A stretch of 23,515 bases of DNA. It comes from Pseudonocardia sp. (GTDB lineage: Bacteria > Actinomycetota > Actinomycetes > Mycobacteriales > Pseudonocardiaceae). Numbering within the stretch: position 1 is the stretch's first letter; each line of letters opens with the position of its first letter. Below are positions 14,079-21,186 of this stretch, piece after piece. The notes under the pieces are model-generated. The model made no database searches, was not told where the DNA came from, and saw only the letters and a list, made by a program, of their open reading frames with translations. The stretch is from assembly GCA_030147065.1 (NCBI GenBank), contig JASLAP010000322.1:1-23515 (forward strand), read 5' to 3'. A program made the translations under genes and the position numbers.

Positions 14079-14668
14079 GTGGCGCCGAGCAGGCGTGCCA
14101 CGAGCTGCTGGTCCGCCTGGCCGGCCGGCTGCCCGACGACCTGCTCTGGCGACTGCGCGACTGGCTGGCCGCCGGCAGCACCGCCGCCCTCGGCGCCACC
14201 CTGCCCCGCGAGCTGCTGCGCCACCGGATCGGCCTCACCGACGACGAGCGCGAGCTGCTCGAGCAGTCGGTCGGCGGCTGGAACTCCTCCCGGCACCTGC
14301 TCGACGCGGTCCTGCCCACCGACCCGTCCGACCAGCTCGCGGTCACCTTCCGGGACGCGCCGGTCGACACCGACGCGGCCGCGCTGAGCGTGCTCGCCGT
14401 GGTCCGCGGCCACCCCGGCTGCACCGGGTTGCACCAGGCCTGGCGGGTGGGTGGTCGGCGCGACCAGCGTGTCGTCGTGGTGCTCGGCGGCGAACGGCCG
14501 TGGGCGCTCACCGGCACCCTTCAGCGCATCCTGCGGGCCCACGGCGACCGCACACCGTGCGTGGAGGTGCTTCCGCCGCACGGCGAGCTACCGCCGTACC
14601 ACCGGGCCGTCATCATCGACTCGACCAGACTCTGGCGGGCCGCCGTGCCCGTGGGGCACGACGGGTAG
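14075..14668 (+). CDS. Unknown protein, short paralogue of the repeat-rich neighbour
   Basis: A 197-residue soluble protein that I do not recognise. It begins with helices (CHELLVRLAGRLPDDLLWRL) and has a DDERELLEQSV acidic stretch. A second half with alternating strands follows (RVVVVLGG, LQRILRAH, CVEVLPPHGELPPYHRAVII). The N-terminus and last 60 residues resemble the first 210 residues of the next gene product (LALAGRVDDDLL; VLIVEVEPG; VEVLTVGRTVPAYHAEAL), so the two look like tandem duplicates. There is no signal peptide or membrane segment. The GTG at 14075 overlaps the ridA stop (GTGA) and fixes the start. It is cotranscribed with DUF4177 and ridA. I found no catalytic motif. Confidence 0.78.
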   Translation: MSGAEQACHELLVRLAGRLPDDLLWRLRDWLAAGSTAALGATLPRELLRHRIGLTDDERELLEQSVGGWNSSRHLLDAVLPTDPSDQLAVTFRDAPVDTDAAALSVLAVVRGHPGCTGLHQAWRVGGRRDQRVVVVLGGERPWALTGTLQRILRAHGDRTPCVEVLPPHGELPPYHRAVIIDSTRLWRAAVPVGHDG

Positions 14669-14671
14669 ACC

Positions 14672-14680
14672 GGGAGGAGG
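14672..14680 (+). promoter_or_regulatory. Strong Shine-Dalgarno of the repeat-rich gene
   Basis: GGGAGGAGG lies a few bases before GTG 14685 and decides that start over longer in-frame alternatives. It is one of the few strong ribosome sites in a window of mainly leaderless or coupled starts. Confidence 0.7.
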
Positions 14681-14684
14681 CCAG

Positions 14685-17600
14685 GTGGAGACCACGTCCC
14701 AGGACACCACCCACGACCTGCTCCTGGCGCTGGCCGGCCGGGTCGACGACGACCTGCTCGCCTGGGCCCGGGAGCTGGTGGCCGTGGGCGAGGACGGGCA
14801 CGCCGTGGAGATGCTCACGGCCGGCCTGACCGCCGACCGGGTCGCCCTGCCCGCCGCCGTCCGGGCCCGGCTGGTGGAGCTGGCCCGCACGGCGCGGATC
14901 GAGCTGGACGCCGACGCCGAGCTGGCCCCGGCCGGGCCGGCCGAGCGCACCGAGCACCGCTTCGCCGCCGACGAGGTCGCGGCCGGCCGGGTGGCGGCCG
15001 TGCTGGCCGGGCTCCCGGCCCGCCAGCTGCACGACTGCCGGGTCCTGCTGACCCACCGGCGCACCGCCGCCGGATCCGCCCCCGGACCGCTGCCGCACCC
15101 GGTGCTGATCGTCGAGGTCGAACCCGGCACCCGGCGCCCGGACATGCTGTCCTACCAGCTCACGGTGGCCCTGGAGCGGTCCGGGCTGCCGGCCTCGGTG
15201 GAGGTCCTCACCGTGGGCCGGACGGTGCCGGCCTACCACGCCGAGGCGCTGCGCAGCGCCCGCCCGTTGCGGCTCGAACGCACCGGCACCTCCAGCAGCG
15301 AGCGCGCCGCGGAGACCAAGGTCGCGGTGACGGCCCTGCCCAGCCGCCGCCCGTCCGCCCCGCCGGAGCGGGCCGCCGAGCCGCAGCGGCGCGCGCCCGG
15401 CCCGGTCGAGGTGCCCGCCGAGCCGCTGCGGCTGGACGTCACACCGCGGGCCCGGCAGGCCGGGACCGGCCGGCCGATCGCCGCCGCGGCGCCGTTCGGG
15501 GAGTCGCACTCGGACACCCCGCTGTTCGACGACCGCTCCGCCGACGCCGCGGCCGACGACCGCGACTCGGATGCCCGGCGGGCTGGTGGCCGGCTGGCCG
15601 CGGTGCCGTCGGTGTTCGACGAGCCGGACCGCGACGGCGGGTTCGACGAGCGCTCCGCCGACGACGGCGCCGCGGACTTCCACCCCGATGAGTTCGGCCG
15701 CGAACGCCGCGGCGGCCCGGCCCACCGGGCGGGCTCGCCCCGGGACGACGCGCCCCCGGTGACCCCGATCGGCCGCCCACCGGCCCCCGGGCCCACCCCC
15801 ATCCCGCTGCTGCGCCGAGGTGGCGGCGGACGGCGTCCGCTGGCCCCGGTCGACTCGGACGGTCCTCCCGCGGGTGCGAACGGGTCCCACCGCGACGACG
15901 GGTTCGACCCGCTGCACGATCCGCTCAGCCGGCCGCTGATGGCCCCGCTGCTCGACCCCACACCCCCGCTGACCGGGCCGATCGGGCTGGTCGGCGAGCC
16001 GGAGCCGGCGTCGCCGGTGGCCGAGGAGAGCTGGTCGGGCGACTGGCTGTCCGGCGCCTGGGCGGAGCGCACCCCGGACGGCGCCGCCCCCGACGACGAC
16101 CGGGCCGGCGAGCCGGAGCGGCCCGCGCCCCGACCAGCGGTGCGCCGCGCACCCCGGCACCGCTACCTGCGCACCCCGGACGACCCGACGCCCGACGAGC
16201 CGGAGCCCACCGGCTCGCGCTCGGGCCCGATCCCGCTGCCCGCGCGGGACGCCGGGGGTGCCGAGCGGTCGGCCGGCGACTCCGGGCCCACCCGCCTGCC
16301 CACGCGCGACGCCGCTGCCCGCAACGGCGGCTCCGGGGCGATCCCGATGGGCCCGGGGAAGCCCGGGACGTTCGACGGGCCCGCCGAACGGTCGGGCGCG
16401 ATCCCGTTGGGGCCGGGCACCCCCCGGGCCTTCGACGGGCCCGCCGGACGGTCGGGCGCGATCCCGATGCCGGCCGGCGGATCCGCGGACCCCGCTGGTT
16501 CCGGGGCCATCCCGATGCCCGGCGGCCGGTCCGAGCAGTCGGGGCCGAACCCGCAGGCGCGACCCGCCTCCGGCGCGATCCCGATGCCGGGCGGCCGGTC
16601 CGAGCAGTCGGGACCGAACCCGCAGGTGCCGCCCGCGTCGGGCGCGATCCCGATGCCCGGTGGCCCGGCCCCGGGCACCACCGACCGGTCCCCCCGGACC
16701 CCCACCCGGCCGGCCATCCCGATGGCCGGTGGCAGCCGCGAGCCGGAGCCCCGGCCCGCGGCGCGCGCCGACGACCGGCCGGACGTCGACCCGGCCCTCG
16801 GCCTGCGACCGGAGTCGCTGGCCCGGCTCGGCGAGGCCGACCTCGACCTGTTCGCCCAGCTGCAGGCCGAACTGCGCGGTGACCGGCGGCCCGGATCCGA
16901 GGACGTCGAGACCGCCGACGGCGCCGCCCCGGACACCCGCCCCACCGGTCCGGAGCAGTCCTCGTCGGGCGGGCCCGGGCCGAACGAGTCCGGGCCCAAC
17001 GGGTCGGCACCCCACGGGTCGGCGCCGAACGGGTCGGGCCCCAACGGCTCGCGGGCCACCCGCTCGGGGGCCACCGGCTCCGAGCCCGGCGGTTCGGGGT
17101 TCAGCGGGCCGGGGCCCAGCGGTTCCGAGCCCGGCAATCCGTTCAGCGGTTCGGGGCCCAACGGGTCCGGGTTCAACGGACCCGGGTTCGCCGGGTCCGG
17201 GGCCAACGGATCGGAGCCCAACGGCTCGGGGCCCGACGGGTCCGGCTCCGACGGCTCCGGGCGCCACGGATCTGAGCCCAACGGTCCTGGGTTCAGCGGG
17301 TCCGGGCACAACGGATCCGGGTTCAACGGGTCGGGGCACAACGGGTCCGCCTTGGGCGGCTCCGGGCACCACGGGTCCGGGCCCAACGGTCCGGGGTTCG
17401 GCGGGTCCGGGCCCAGCGGCACGGAGTCCGACGGTTTCGGGCACAACGGTTCCGGGGCGCACGAGGCCGGGCCGAACGGCACCGGCGCCTACCCGGCGGC
17501 CGGGCACCGCGGGCCGAACGGGGGCCCGCACGGCACCGGCGCCTACCCGGCGCCGATCTTCGGGCAGAACGGCGGCCGGGCCGAGGCGACCGGGCGCAAC

Positions 17601-17984
17601 CCGGCACGGCCGCCCGCGCCGCCCAACGGCACCGGCGCCCACCCCGCGGTGCCCTTCGGCCCCGGACCCGGCACGCCCCCCGGCGCCTGGCCGCCCGGGG
17701 GCCCCGGCGCCCCCTTCCCCGGCACCGGGTTCGACTCCTCCACCGGCGGGACCGACTACCACCAGGTCTCCTACCAGGACAACCAGGACCGGCGCGGCCC
17801 CGAGCCACAGAACCCCGCACCCACCCCGCCCGAGCAGGAGCCGGCCCGCAACAGCGACCGGGACAAGCGCGGGCGCAACGGCGCCCGGCACGGCACGGGC
17901 TCGTTCCGGGCGTTCGGCGGGCGGCGCAAGGGGCGCAACGGCCGTGGTGGGCCGGACGGCGGGCCCCCGGACATGGCCGGCTGA
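14685..17984 (+). CDS. Very long disordered protein with pentapeptide and IP(M/L) motif arrays
   Basis: A 1099-residue protein of unknown function. Residues 1-210 form a folded domain related to the preceding gene product. From about 220 on it is disordered and Pro/Gly/Arg/Asp-rich. About nine copies of an (S)GxIP(M/L)xxG motif occur between about 370 and 685, most of them (SGAIPMPGG type) after 510. A likely helix (GLRPESLARLGEADLDLFAQLQAEL, about 703-727) interrupts the disorder. Then come roughly 35 pentapeptides of GPNGS type (765-937), three (N/H)GTGA(Y/H)PA words (about 932-990) and a basic Arg/Lys/Gly tail. There is no signal peptide, anchor or LPxTG site, so it is probably cytoplasmic. 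The frame is supported by the GGGAGGAGG site, by the conserved N-terminus and by in-frame repeats. It closes the DUF4177-ridA operon, 16 bases after its paralogue. A scaffold or condensate-forming role is only a guess. Confidence 0.8.
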   Translation: METTSQDTTHDLLLALAGRVDDDLLAWARELVAVGEDGHAVEMLTAGLTADRVALPAAVRARLVELARTARIELDADAELAPAGPAERTEHRFAADEVAAGRVAAVLAGLPARQLHDCRVLLTHRRTAAGSAPGPLPHPVLIVEVEPGTRRPDMLSYQLTVALERSGLPASVEVLTVGRTVPAYHAEALRSARPLRLERTGTSSSERAAETKVAVTALPSRRPSAPPERAAEPQRRAPGPVEVPAEPLRLDVTPRARQAGTGRPIAAAAPFGESHSDTPLFDDRSADAAADDRDSDARRAGGRLAAVPSVFDEPDRDGGFDERSADDGAADFHPDEFGRERRGGPAHRAGSPRDDAPPVTPIGRPPAPGPTPIPLLRRGGGGRRPLAPVDSDGPPAGANGSHRDDGFDPLHDPLSRPLMAPLLDPTPPLTGPIGLVGEPEPASPVAEESWSGDWLSGAWAERTPDGAAPDDDRAGEPERPAPRPAVRRAPRHRYLRTPDDPTPDEPEPTGSRSGPIPLPARDAGGAERSAGDSGPTRLPTRDAAARNGGSGAIPMGPGKPGTFDGPAERSGAIPLGPGTPRAFDGPAGRSGAIPMPAGGSADPAGSGAIPMPGGRSEQSGPNPQARPASGAIPMPGGRSEQSGPNPQVPPASGAIPMPGGPAPGTTDRSPRTPTRPAIPMAGGSREPEPRPAARADDRPDVDPALGLRPESLARLGEADLDLFAQLQAELRGDRRPGSEDVETADGAAPDTRPTGPEQSSSGGPGPNESGPNGSAPHGSAPNGSGPNGSRATRSGATGSEPGGSGFSGPGPSGSEPGNPFSGSGPNGSGFNGPGFAGSGANGSEPNGSGPDGSGSDGSGRHGSEPNGPGFSGSGHNGSGFNGSGHNGSALGGSGHHGSGPNGPGFGGSGPSGTESDGFGHNGSGAHEAGPNGTGAYPAAGHRGPNGGPHGTGAYPAPIFGQNGGRAEATGRNPARPPAPPNGTGAHPAVPFGPGPGTPPGAWPPGGPGAPFPGTGFDSSTGGTDYHQVSYQDNQDRRGPEPQNPAPTPPEQEPARNSDRDKRGRNGARHGTGSFRAFGGRRKGRNGRGGPDGGPPDMAG
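16225..16740 (+). repeat. Array of SGAIPMPGG-type motifs, including 69-bp tandem units
   Basis: Eight copies of the motif core IPM or IPL with flanking Gly/Ser lie here; one more (PTPIPLLRRGG) lies upstream near 15795. Two consecutive units of 23 residues (GAIPMPGGRSEQSGPNPQ plus five varying residues) form a 69-base tandem repeat around 16506-16645, with few base differences between copies, which suggests recent duplication. Confidence 0.85.
16977..17496 (+). repeat. 15-bp/pentapeptide repeat array (GPNGS type)
   Basis: About 35 nearly uninterrupted five-residue units, mostly G-(P/F/H)-N-G-S with variants such as GFNGP and GHHGS, are encoded in 15-base steps. Position 4 is nearly always Gly and position 5 nearly always Ser or Pro. 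One unit is a residue short. Similarity between adjacent units suggests growth by slippage or unequal exchange. Confidence 0.88.
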
Positions 17985-18027
17985 CTCCCGACCGCTCGCC
18001 CGACCCCCGGTTGGGGCGACGCCCGGT

Positions 18028-18042
18028 GGGCTGTCGCAGCCC
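18028..18042. terminator. Perfect hairpin between convergent genes
   Basis: GGGCTG-TCG-CAGCCC, a 6-bp stem with a 3-base loop, lies 44 bases past the stop of the repeat-rich gene and ahead of the convergent MBL gene stop at 18148. It could serve both strands. It is also the first member of the motif cluster listed next. Confidence 0.45.
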
Positions 18043-18119
18043 GTGACGGGTCGCGCAGCCCCAGGGGTGTCGTCGCAGCGCGTCGGCGGGCTGCGAGGGC
18101 ACCACGCGGGCTGCGCGAC
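18034..18119. repeat. Cluster of TCGC(GC)AGCCC motifs in both orientations
   Basis: Forward copies are TCGCAGCCCG (18034-18043), TCGCGCAGCCCC (18051-18062) and a partial TCGCAGCG (18073-18080). Inverted copies are CGGGCTGCGA (18087-18096) and CGGGCTGCGCGA (18107-18118). GTCGCGCAGCCC at 18050-18061 is the exact 12-bp inverse of 18108-18119. The segment fills the 163-base gap between two convergent genes. Confidence 0.7.
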
Positions 18120-18147
18120 GGTCCGGCCTCCGGGGGTCGGGGCCCGG

Positions 18148-18933
18148 TCAGGGGTTGAGGTGGTCGAGCTGGGCGCGGACGGACAGCTCGGCGGCGGGCC
18201 AGAGGACCTGGTCGACGTCGGCGTAGACCAGTTCGACGACCTGGCGCGGGGTGGCGTCCGGGCCGAGCCGGGTGAGGGCCTCGCGGACCTGGTCCAGGCG
18301 CTGCTCGCGGTGGGCGAGGTACTGCGTGGCCGCGGCGACCGCGTCGGCGAGTTCCGGGCCGTGGCCCGGCAGCACGGTGGTGCCGGGGGGCAGCGTGGTC
18401 AACCGGCGCAACGAGTCCAGGTACGGGCCGAGGGCGCCGTCCGGGTGGGCGATGACCGTGGTGCCCCGGCCGAGGATGGTGTCCCCGGTGAGCACGGCCG
18501 GCTCCGCGTCCGGGCCGTCGAGCAGGAACGACAGCGAGTCCGAGGTGTGACCGGGGGTGCCGACGACGCGCAGTTCCACGCCCGCGGCCGCCACCACGTC
18601 GCCGTCGCCGAGCGCCTCGGAGCCCAGCACCAGCGACGGGTCCAGCGCCCGCACCGGCGCCCCGGTCAGGTCGGCGAAGCGGCGCGCGCCGCCGGCGTGG
18701 TCGTGGTGGCGGTGGGTGAGCAGGACCAGCGCCACCGGACCGTGGGCCGCGACGCGGCGCAGGTGCGCCTCGTCCTCCTCACCCGGGTCGACGACCAGGC
18801 AGGACTCCTCCCCGGGCGCCCGCAGCACCCAGGTGTTGGTGCCCTCCAGGGTCATCGGGGACGGGTTCTCGGCCAGCAGCACCGACGCCAGCGGGGTGAC
18901 CGGCCGCAGCTCGCCGTACGCGGGGTGGGTCAC
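18148..18933 (-). CDS. Metallo-beta-lactamase-fold hydrolase (LACTB2/Rv3677-like)
   Basis: A 261-residue MBL-fold protein. The zinc motif is THRHHDHAGG (H-x-H-x-D-H at about 74-79), followed by VVGTPGHTSDSLSF, VLTGDTILGRGTTV and the late histidine in VLPGHGPEL. The C-terminal helical part (YLAHREQRLDQVREAL ... ELSVRAQLDHL) matches the winged-helix-like tail of LACTB2-type proteins, some of which cleave RNA; the substrate here is not known. The length fits Rv3677c, its counterpart beside Crp in Mycobacterium. The GTG at 18933 overlaps the stop of the Nudix gene by GTGA, so both are expressed together. As I recall, the mycobacterial gene is divergent from crp; here it reads in the same direction as crp. 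Confidence 0.9.
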   Translation of the reverse strand: MTHPAYGELRPVTPLASVLLAENPSPMTLEGTNTWVLRAPGEESCLVVDPGEEDEAHLRRVAAHGPVALVLLTHRHHDHAGGARRFADLTGAPVRALDPSLVLGSEALGDGDVVAAAGVELRVVGTPGHTSDSLSFLLDGPDAEPAVLTGDTILGRGTTVIAHPDGALGPYLDSLRRLTTLPPGTTVLPGHGPELADAVAAATQYLAHREQRLDQVREALTRLGPDATPRQVVELVYADVDQVLWPAAELSVRAQLDHLNP

Positions 18934-19754
18934 GCGCCACCGCCCACGGCCAGCCGCGCGGCGGCCATCCGGAACGTCGCGCCGCCGCTCAGCTCGACCA
19001 CGAAGTCCTCGCCGTCCCGGTGCATGTGGGGGGTGATCGGGGAGATCACCCGGTGCTCGGCCGCGGCCAGCAGGGCGGCGCAGTCCGGGTGCTCGGCGAT
19101 CTCCTGCAGGGTCCGGTAGGTGGGCGGCATCAGCGCCATCCCGCCCCGCTCCCACTCCCGCAGCGCGTCGTCCGGGTACCACCAGGTGGCCTCGACGGCC
19201 TCGGTGGTGTGCGCGTCGGCGTCCTGGCCGGTCGGGACCACAGCGACCAGGAACGCGGTGTCGTAGCGCCGCGACGGGCCGGGCGGGGTGATCCACCGGG
19301 CCCACGGCCGGAGCAGCTCCGAACGCAGCACCAGCCCGGAGCCGGCGAGCACCTGGCCGAGCGTGCGGCGGTGGGCCACGAGGTCGGCCCGGCCGTCGAC
19401 GAGCAGGGTCAGGTCGGCGCGGCCGGGACCGGCCAGCAGCACCCCGCACTCCTCGAAGGTCTCGCGCACGGCCGCGCACACCAGGGCACCGGCCAGCTCG
19501 GGGTCGTGCCCGAACCGCTCGCCCCACCAGCCCGGGTCCGGCCCGGTCCAGGCCATCGGGTCGGGCAGGTCGGTGACGTCCACGCTGCCGCCGGGGAACA
19601 CCGTCATACCCCCGGCGAACGCCATCCCGGCCACCCGGCGCTGCAGGAACACCTGCAGCGGACCGCGGCCGGGCTCCGGCTCGGGGGCGTCCCGGACGAG
19701 GACCACCGTGGCGGCGGGGCGGGGCTCCACGGCCGGTGGTTGATCGGAGGGCAC
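18930..19754 (-). CDS. Nudix hydrolase with split Nudix box (NUDT19/RP2-like)
   Basis: A 274-residue Nudix protein. The first part of the Nudix box, VFPGGSVDVTD (about 53-62), and the catalytic half, AAVRETFEECGVLL (about 94-107, REUxEExGU), are separated by about 30 residues instead of five. This is the arrangement of the NUDT19/RP2 group, some of which hydrolyse CoA derivatives; the substrate here is unproven. Later segments PWARWITPPGPSRRYDTAFLV and PPTYRTLQEIAEHP also fit that group. Start choice: GTG 19754 has TAGTGT five bases upstream, a leaderless pattern; GTG 19763 would give three more residues but lies inside that box. It is the first gene of a pair with the MBL hydrolase. Confidence 0.88.
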   Translation of the reverse strand: MPSDQPPAVEPRPAATVVLVRDAPEPEPGRGPLQVFLQRRVAGMAFAGGMTVFPGGSVDVTDLPDPMAWTGPDPGWWGERFGHDPELAGALVCAAVRETFEECGVLLAGPGRADLTLLVDGRADLVAHRRTLGQVLAGSGLVLRSELLRPWARWITPPGPSRRYDTAFLVAVVPTGQDADAHTTEAVEATWWYPDDALREWERGGMALMPPTYRTLQEIAEHPDCAALLAAAEHRVISPITPHMHRDGEDFVVELSGGATFRMAAARLAVGGGA

Positions 19755-19759
19755 GCCGG

Positions 19760-19765
19760 ACACTA
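19760..19765 (-). promoter_or_regulatory. Possible -10 box of the Nudix-MBL pair
   Basis: TAGTGT on the minus strand ends 5 bases before GTG 19754. The rest of the 104-base gap to the MFS stop at 19870 shows nothing else I can support. Confidence 0.4.
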
Positions 19766-19869
19766 ACCCGGACGACCCCGAGCGCCCCAGCGGAAGTCGA
19801 GCGGACGGTGCTCTCGCCCCACCAGGCCGGACCAACGGGACTCTCGTCCACACCGGCGGGTCGAGGGCG

Positions 19870-21108
19870 TCAGGCGGGTTGGAGGGCGGCGGGAGCGGGG
19901 GCGAGGGTGCCGCGCCGCAGCCACAGCACCGCGGCGACCACCAGCCCGGCCGCCCCGCCGACCACGAACGCCCCGGGCGGCCCGACCACCTCGACGACCA
20001 CCCCGGCGGCCGACTGCCCGGCGGCCAGCCCCAGCGTCGCCGCGGTGACCACCCAGCCGAACCCCTCGGCCGCGGTGCCGCCGGGGGCGACCACGTCGAT
20101 GGCGAGCGAGTGCGCGGTGACCTGCGGGGTGATCAGCGCCCCCGCCGCGACCATGGCCACCACCAGCACGGTCAGCGAGTCCAGCGGCCCGGTCAGCGAC
20201 ATGGCCGCGACCAGCACCGCGAACGCGGCCAGCAGCACCGGCATCCGCAGGTGCAGCGGCTCGGGCCAGGGCCGCATCGAGTACAGGACACCGGCCAGCA
20301 CCGACGCCACCGACCACGCGGAGAGCAGCACACCGCCCAGCGCGGCCGAGCCGGCGGCCGCGGTCACCGCGGGCACGCCCACCTCGACCGTGCCGACCGT
20401 CATCCCGAAGCCCAGCGAGGCCAGGGCCACCGTGCGCATGCCCGGGCGGCTCAGGGCGCCGAGCAGGCCAAGGGCCGGGCCGGTCGACCGGAGCCCGACC
20501 GGCTCGGTGCGCACGGCGGGGCTCAGCGCGAACCCGATCGCCCCGACGATCATCGCGGCGGCCGCCGCGGCGACCCCGGTGCCGGGCCACGGCGCGGTCG
20601 CGGCCAGCAGCGCGGCCAGCGCCGGGCCGAGGATGAAGAACACCTCCAGGCTGATCGCCTCGTAGGTGTAGGCGGCGTCGCGGACCGGGCCGGCCGGGAT
20701 CAGCCGGCCCCACAGCGCGCGGGCGGCGCCCTCGATCGCCGGCTGGGTGAACCCGGTGGTCACCGCCAGCACCACCAGCAGCGGCAGCGACCGCCCGCCC
20801 TCCACGGCCGCGAACAGCCCGGCGACCGCCCCGGCGAACAGGGCCGACGCGGCCAGCAGCGGGCGGGTCGCGCCGACCCGGTCGATCAACCGGCCCTGCA
20901 GCACCGAACCCATCGACACGCCGACCAGCACGCCCGCGCCGACCAGGCCGGCGGCCGCGAACGAGCCGGTCACCCGCTGCACGTACAGCAGCAAGGCCAG
21001 CCCGACCATGGCGATGGGCAGCCGGCCGAGCACGGAGAAGACGGTGGGCACGACGGCCCCGGGGGTGGTCAGGGCCGAGCGGTAGTCCCGGAGCGAGGTG
21101 GCGGACAC
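19870..21108 (-). CDS. MFS transporter
   Basis: A 412-residue membrane protein with about 12 hydrophobic helices in two halves. The loop after helix 2 reads GSVLQGRLIDRVGATRPLL, the MFS G-x-x-x-D-R-x-G-R-R-type motif, and helix 5-6 shows GPALAALLAA. It looks like an exporter of the drug-efflux type, but the substrate cannot be inferred. It starts at GTG 21108. A 24-bp imperfect palindrome sits just upstream, over the probable promoter, suggesting control by a repressor not encoded nearby. It lies between crp and the Nudix gene on the same strand, with 78 bases behind crp. I do not recall this gene at this place in Mycobacterium, so it may be a lineage addition. Confidence 0.88.
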   Translation of the reverse strand: MSATSLRDYRSALTTPGAVVPTVFSVLGRLPIAMVGLALLLYVQRVTGSFAAAGLVGAGVLVGVSMGSVLQGRLIDRVGATRPLLAASALFAGAVAGLFAAVEGGRSLPLLVVLAVTTGFTQPAIEGAARALWGRLIPAGPVRDAAYTYEAISLEVFFILGPALAALLAATAPWPGTGVAAAAAAMIVGAIGFALSPAVRTEPVGLRSTGPALGLLGALSRPGMRTVALASLGFGMTVGTVEVGVPAVTAAAGSAALGGVLLSAWSVASVLAGVLYSMRPWPEPLHLRMPVLLAAFAVLVAAMSLTGPLDSLTVLVVAMVAAGALITPQVTAHSLAIDVVAPGGTAAEGFGWVVTAATLGLAAGQSAAGVVVEVVGPPGAFVVGGAAGLVVAAVLWLRRGTLAPAPAALQPA

Positions 21109-21125
21109 GACGACCAGGGTCGCAC

Positions 21126-21149
21126 ATTCTGGTACGGGCGTCCCAGAAT
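21126..21149. promoter_or_regulatory. 24-bp imperfect palindrome at the MFS promoter
   Basis: Arms ATTCTGGTAC and GTCCCAGAAT pair at 9 of 10 positions around a GGGC centre. The right edge is 17 bases from the GTG start of the transporter. On the minus strand one arm ends in CAGAAT, a possible -10 box, so a bound repressor would block transcription. The arms are AT-rich for this genome. Confidence 0.55.
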
Positions 21150-21152
21150 TTT

Positions 21153-21166
21153 CGGGGTCTCCCCCG
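21153..21166 (-). terminator. GNRA-loop hairpin followed by GAAAATT
   Basis: On the minus strand CGGGG-GAGA-CCCCG forms a perfect 5-bp stem with a GAGA tetraloop, then AAAATT. It lies 20 bases past the crp stop and before the MFS promoter palindrome. It could end crp transcription together with the next hairpin. Confidence 0.35.
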
Positions 21167-21171
21167 TCACC

Positions 21172-21186
21172 CCGGCCAGGAGCCGG
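21172..21186 (-). terminator. Hairpin directly after the crp stop
   Basis: CCGGC-TCCTG-GCCGG on the minus strand begins at the base after the crp TGA. It is short and has no T-run; a terminator role is plausible but weak. Confidence 0.35.

Noticed and set aside
16977..17496. Similarity to mycobacterial PE_PGRS/PPE-MPTR repeats
   Set aside because: The unit is a pentapeptide GPNGS rather than GGAGG or NxGxGNxG, and there is no PE or PPE domain.
14613..17891. 1092-residue minus-strand frame opposite the repeat-rich gene
   Set aside because: The plus frame has the ribosome site, operon context and a folded N-terminus related to its neighbour; the minus frame has none of these.
16258..19119. 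953-residue plus-strand frame overlapping the repeat gene and the MBL/Nudix genes
   Set aside because: It is out of frame with the real gene, and its second half is antisense to two well-identified enzymes.
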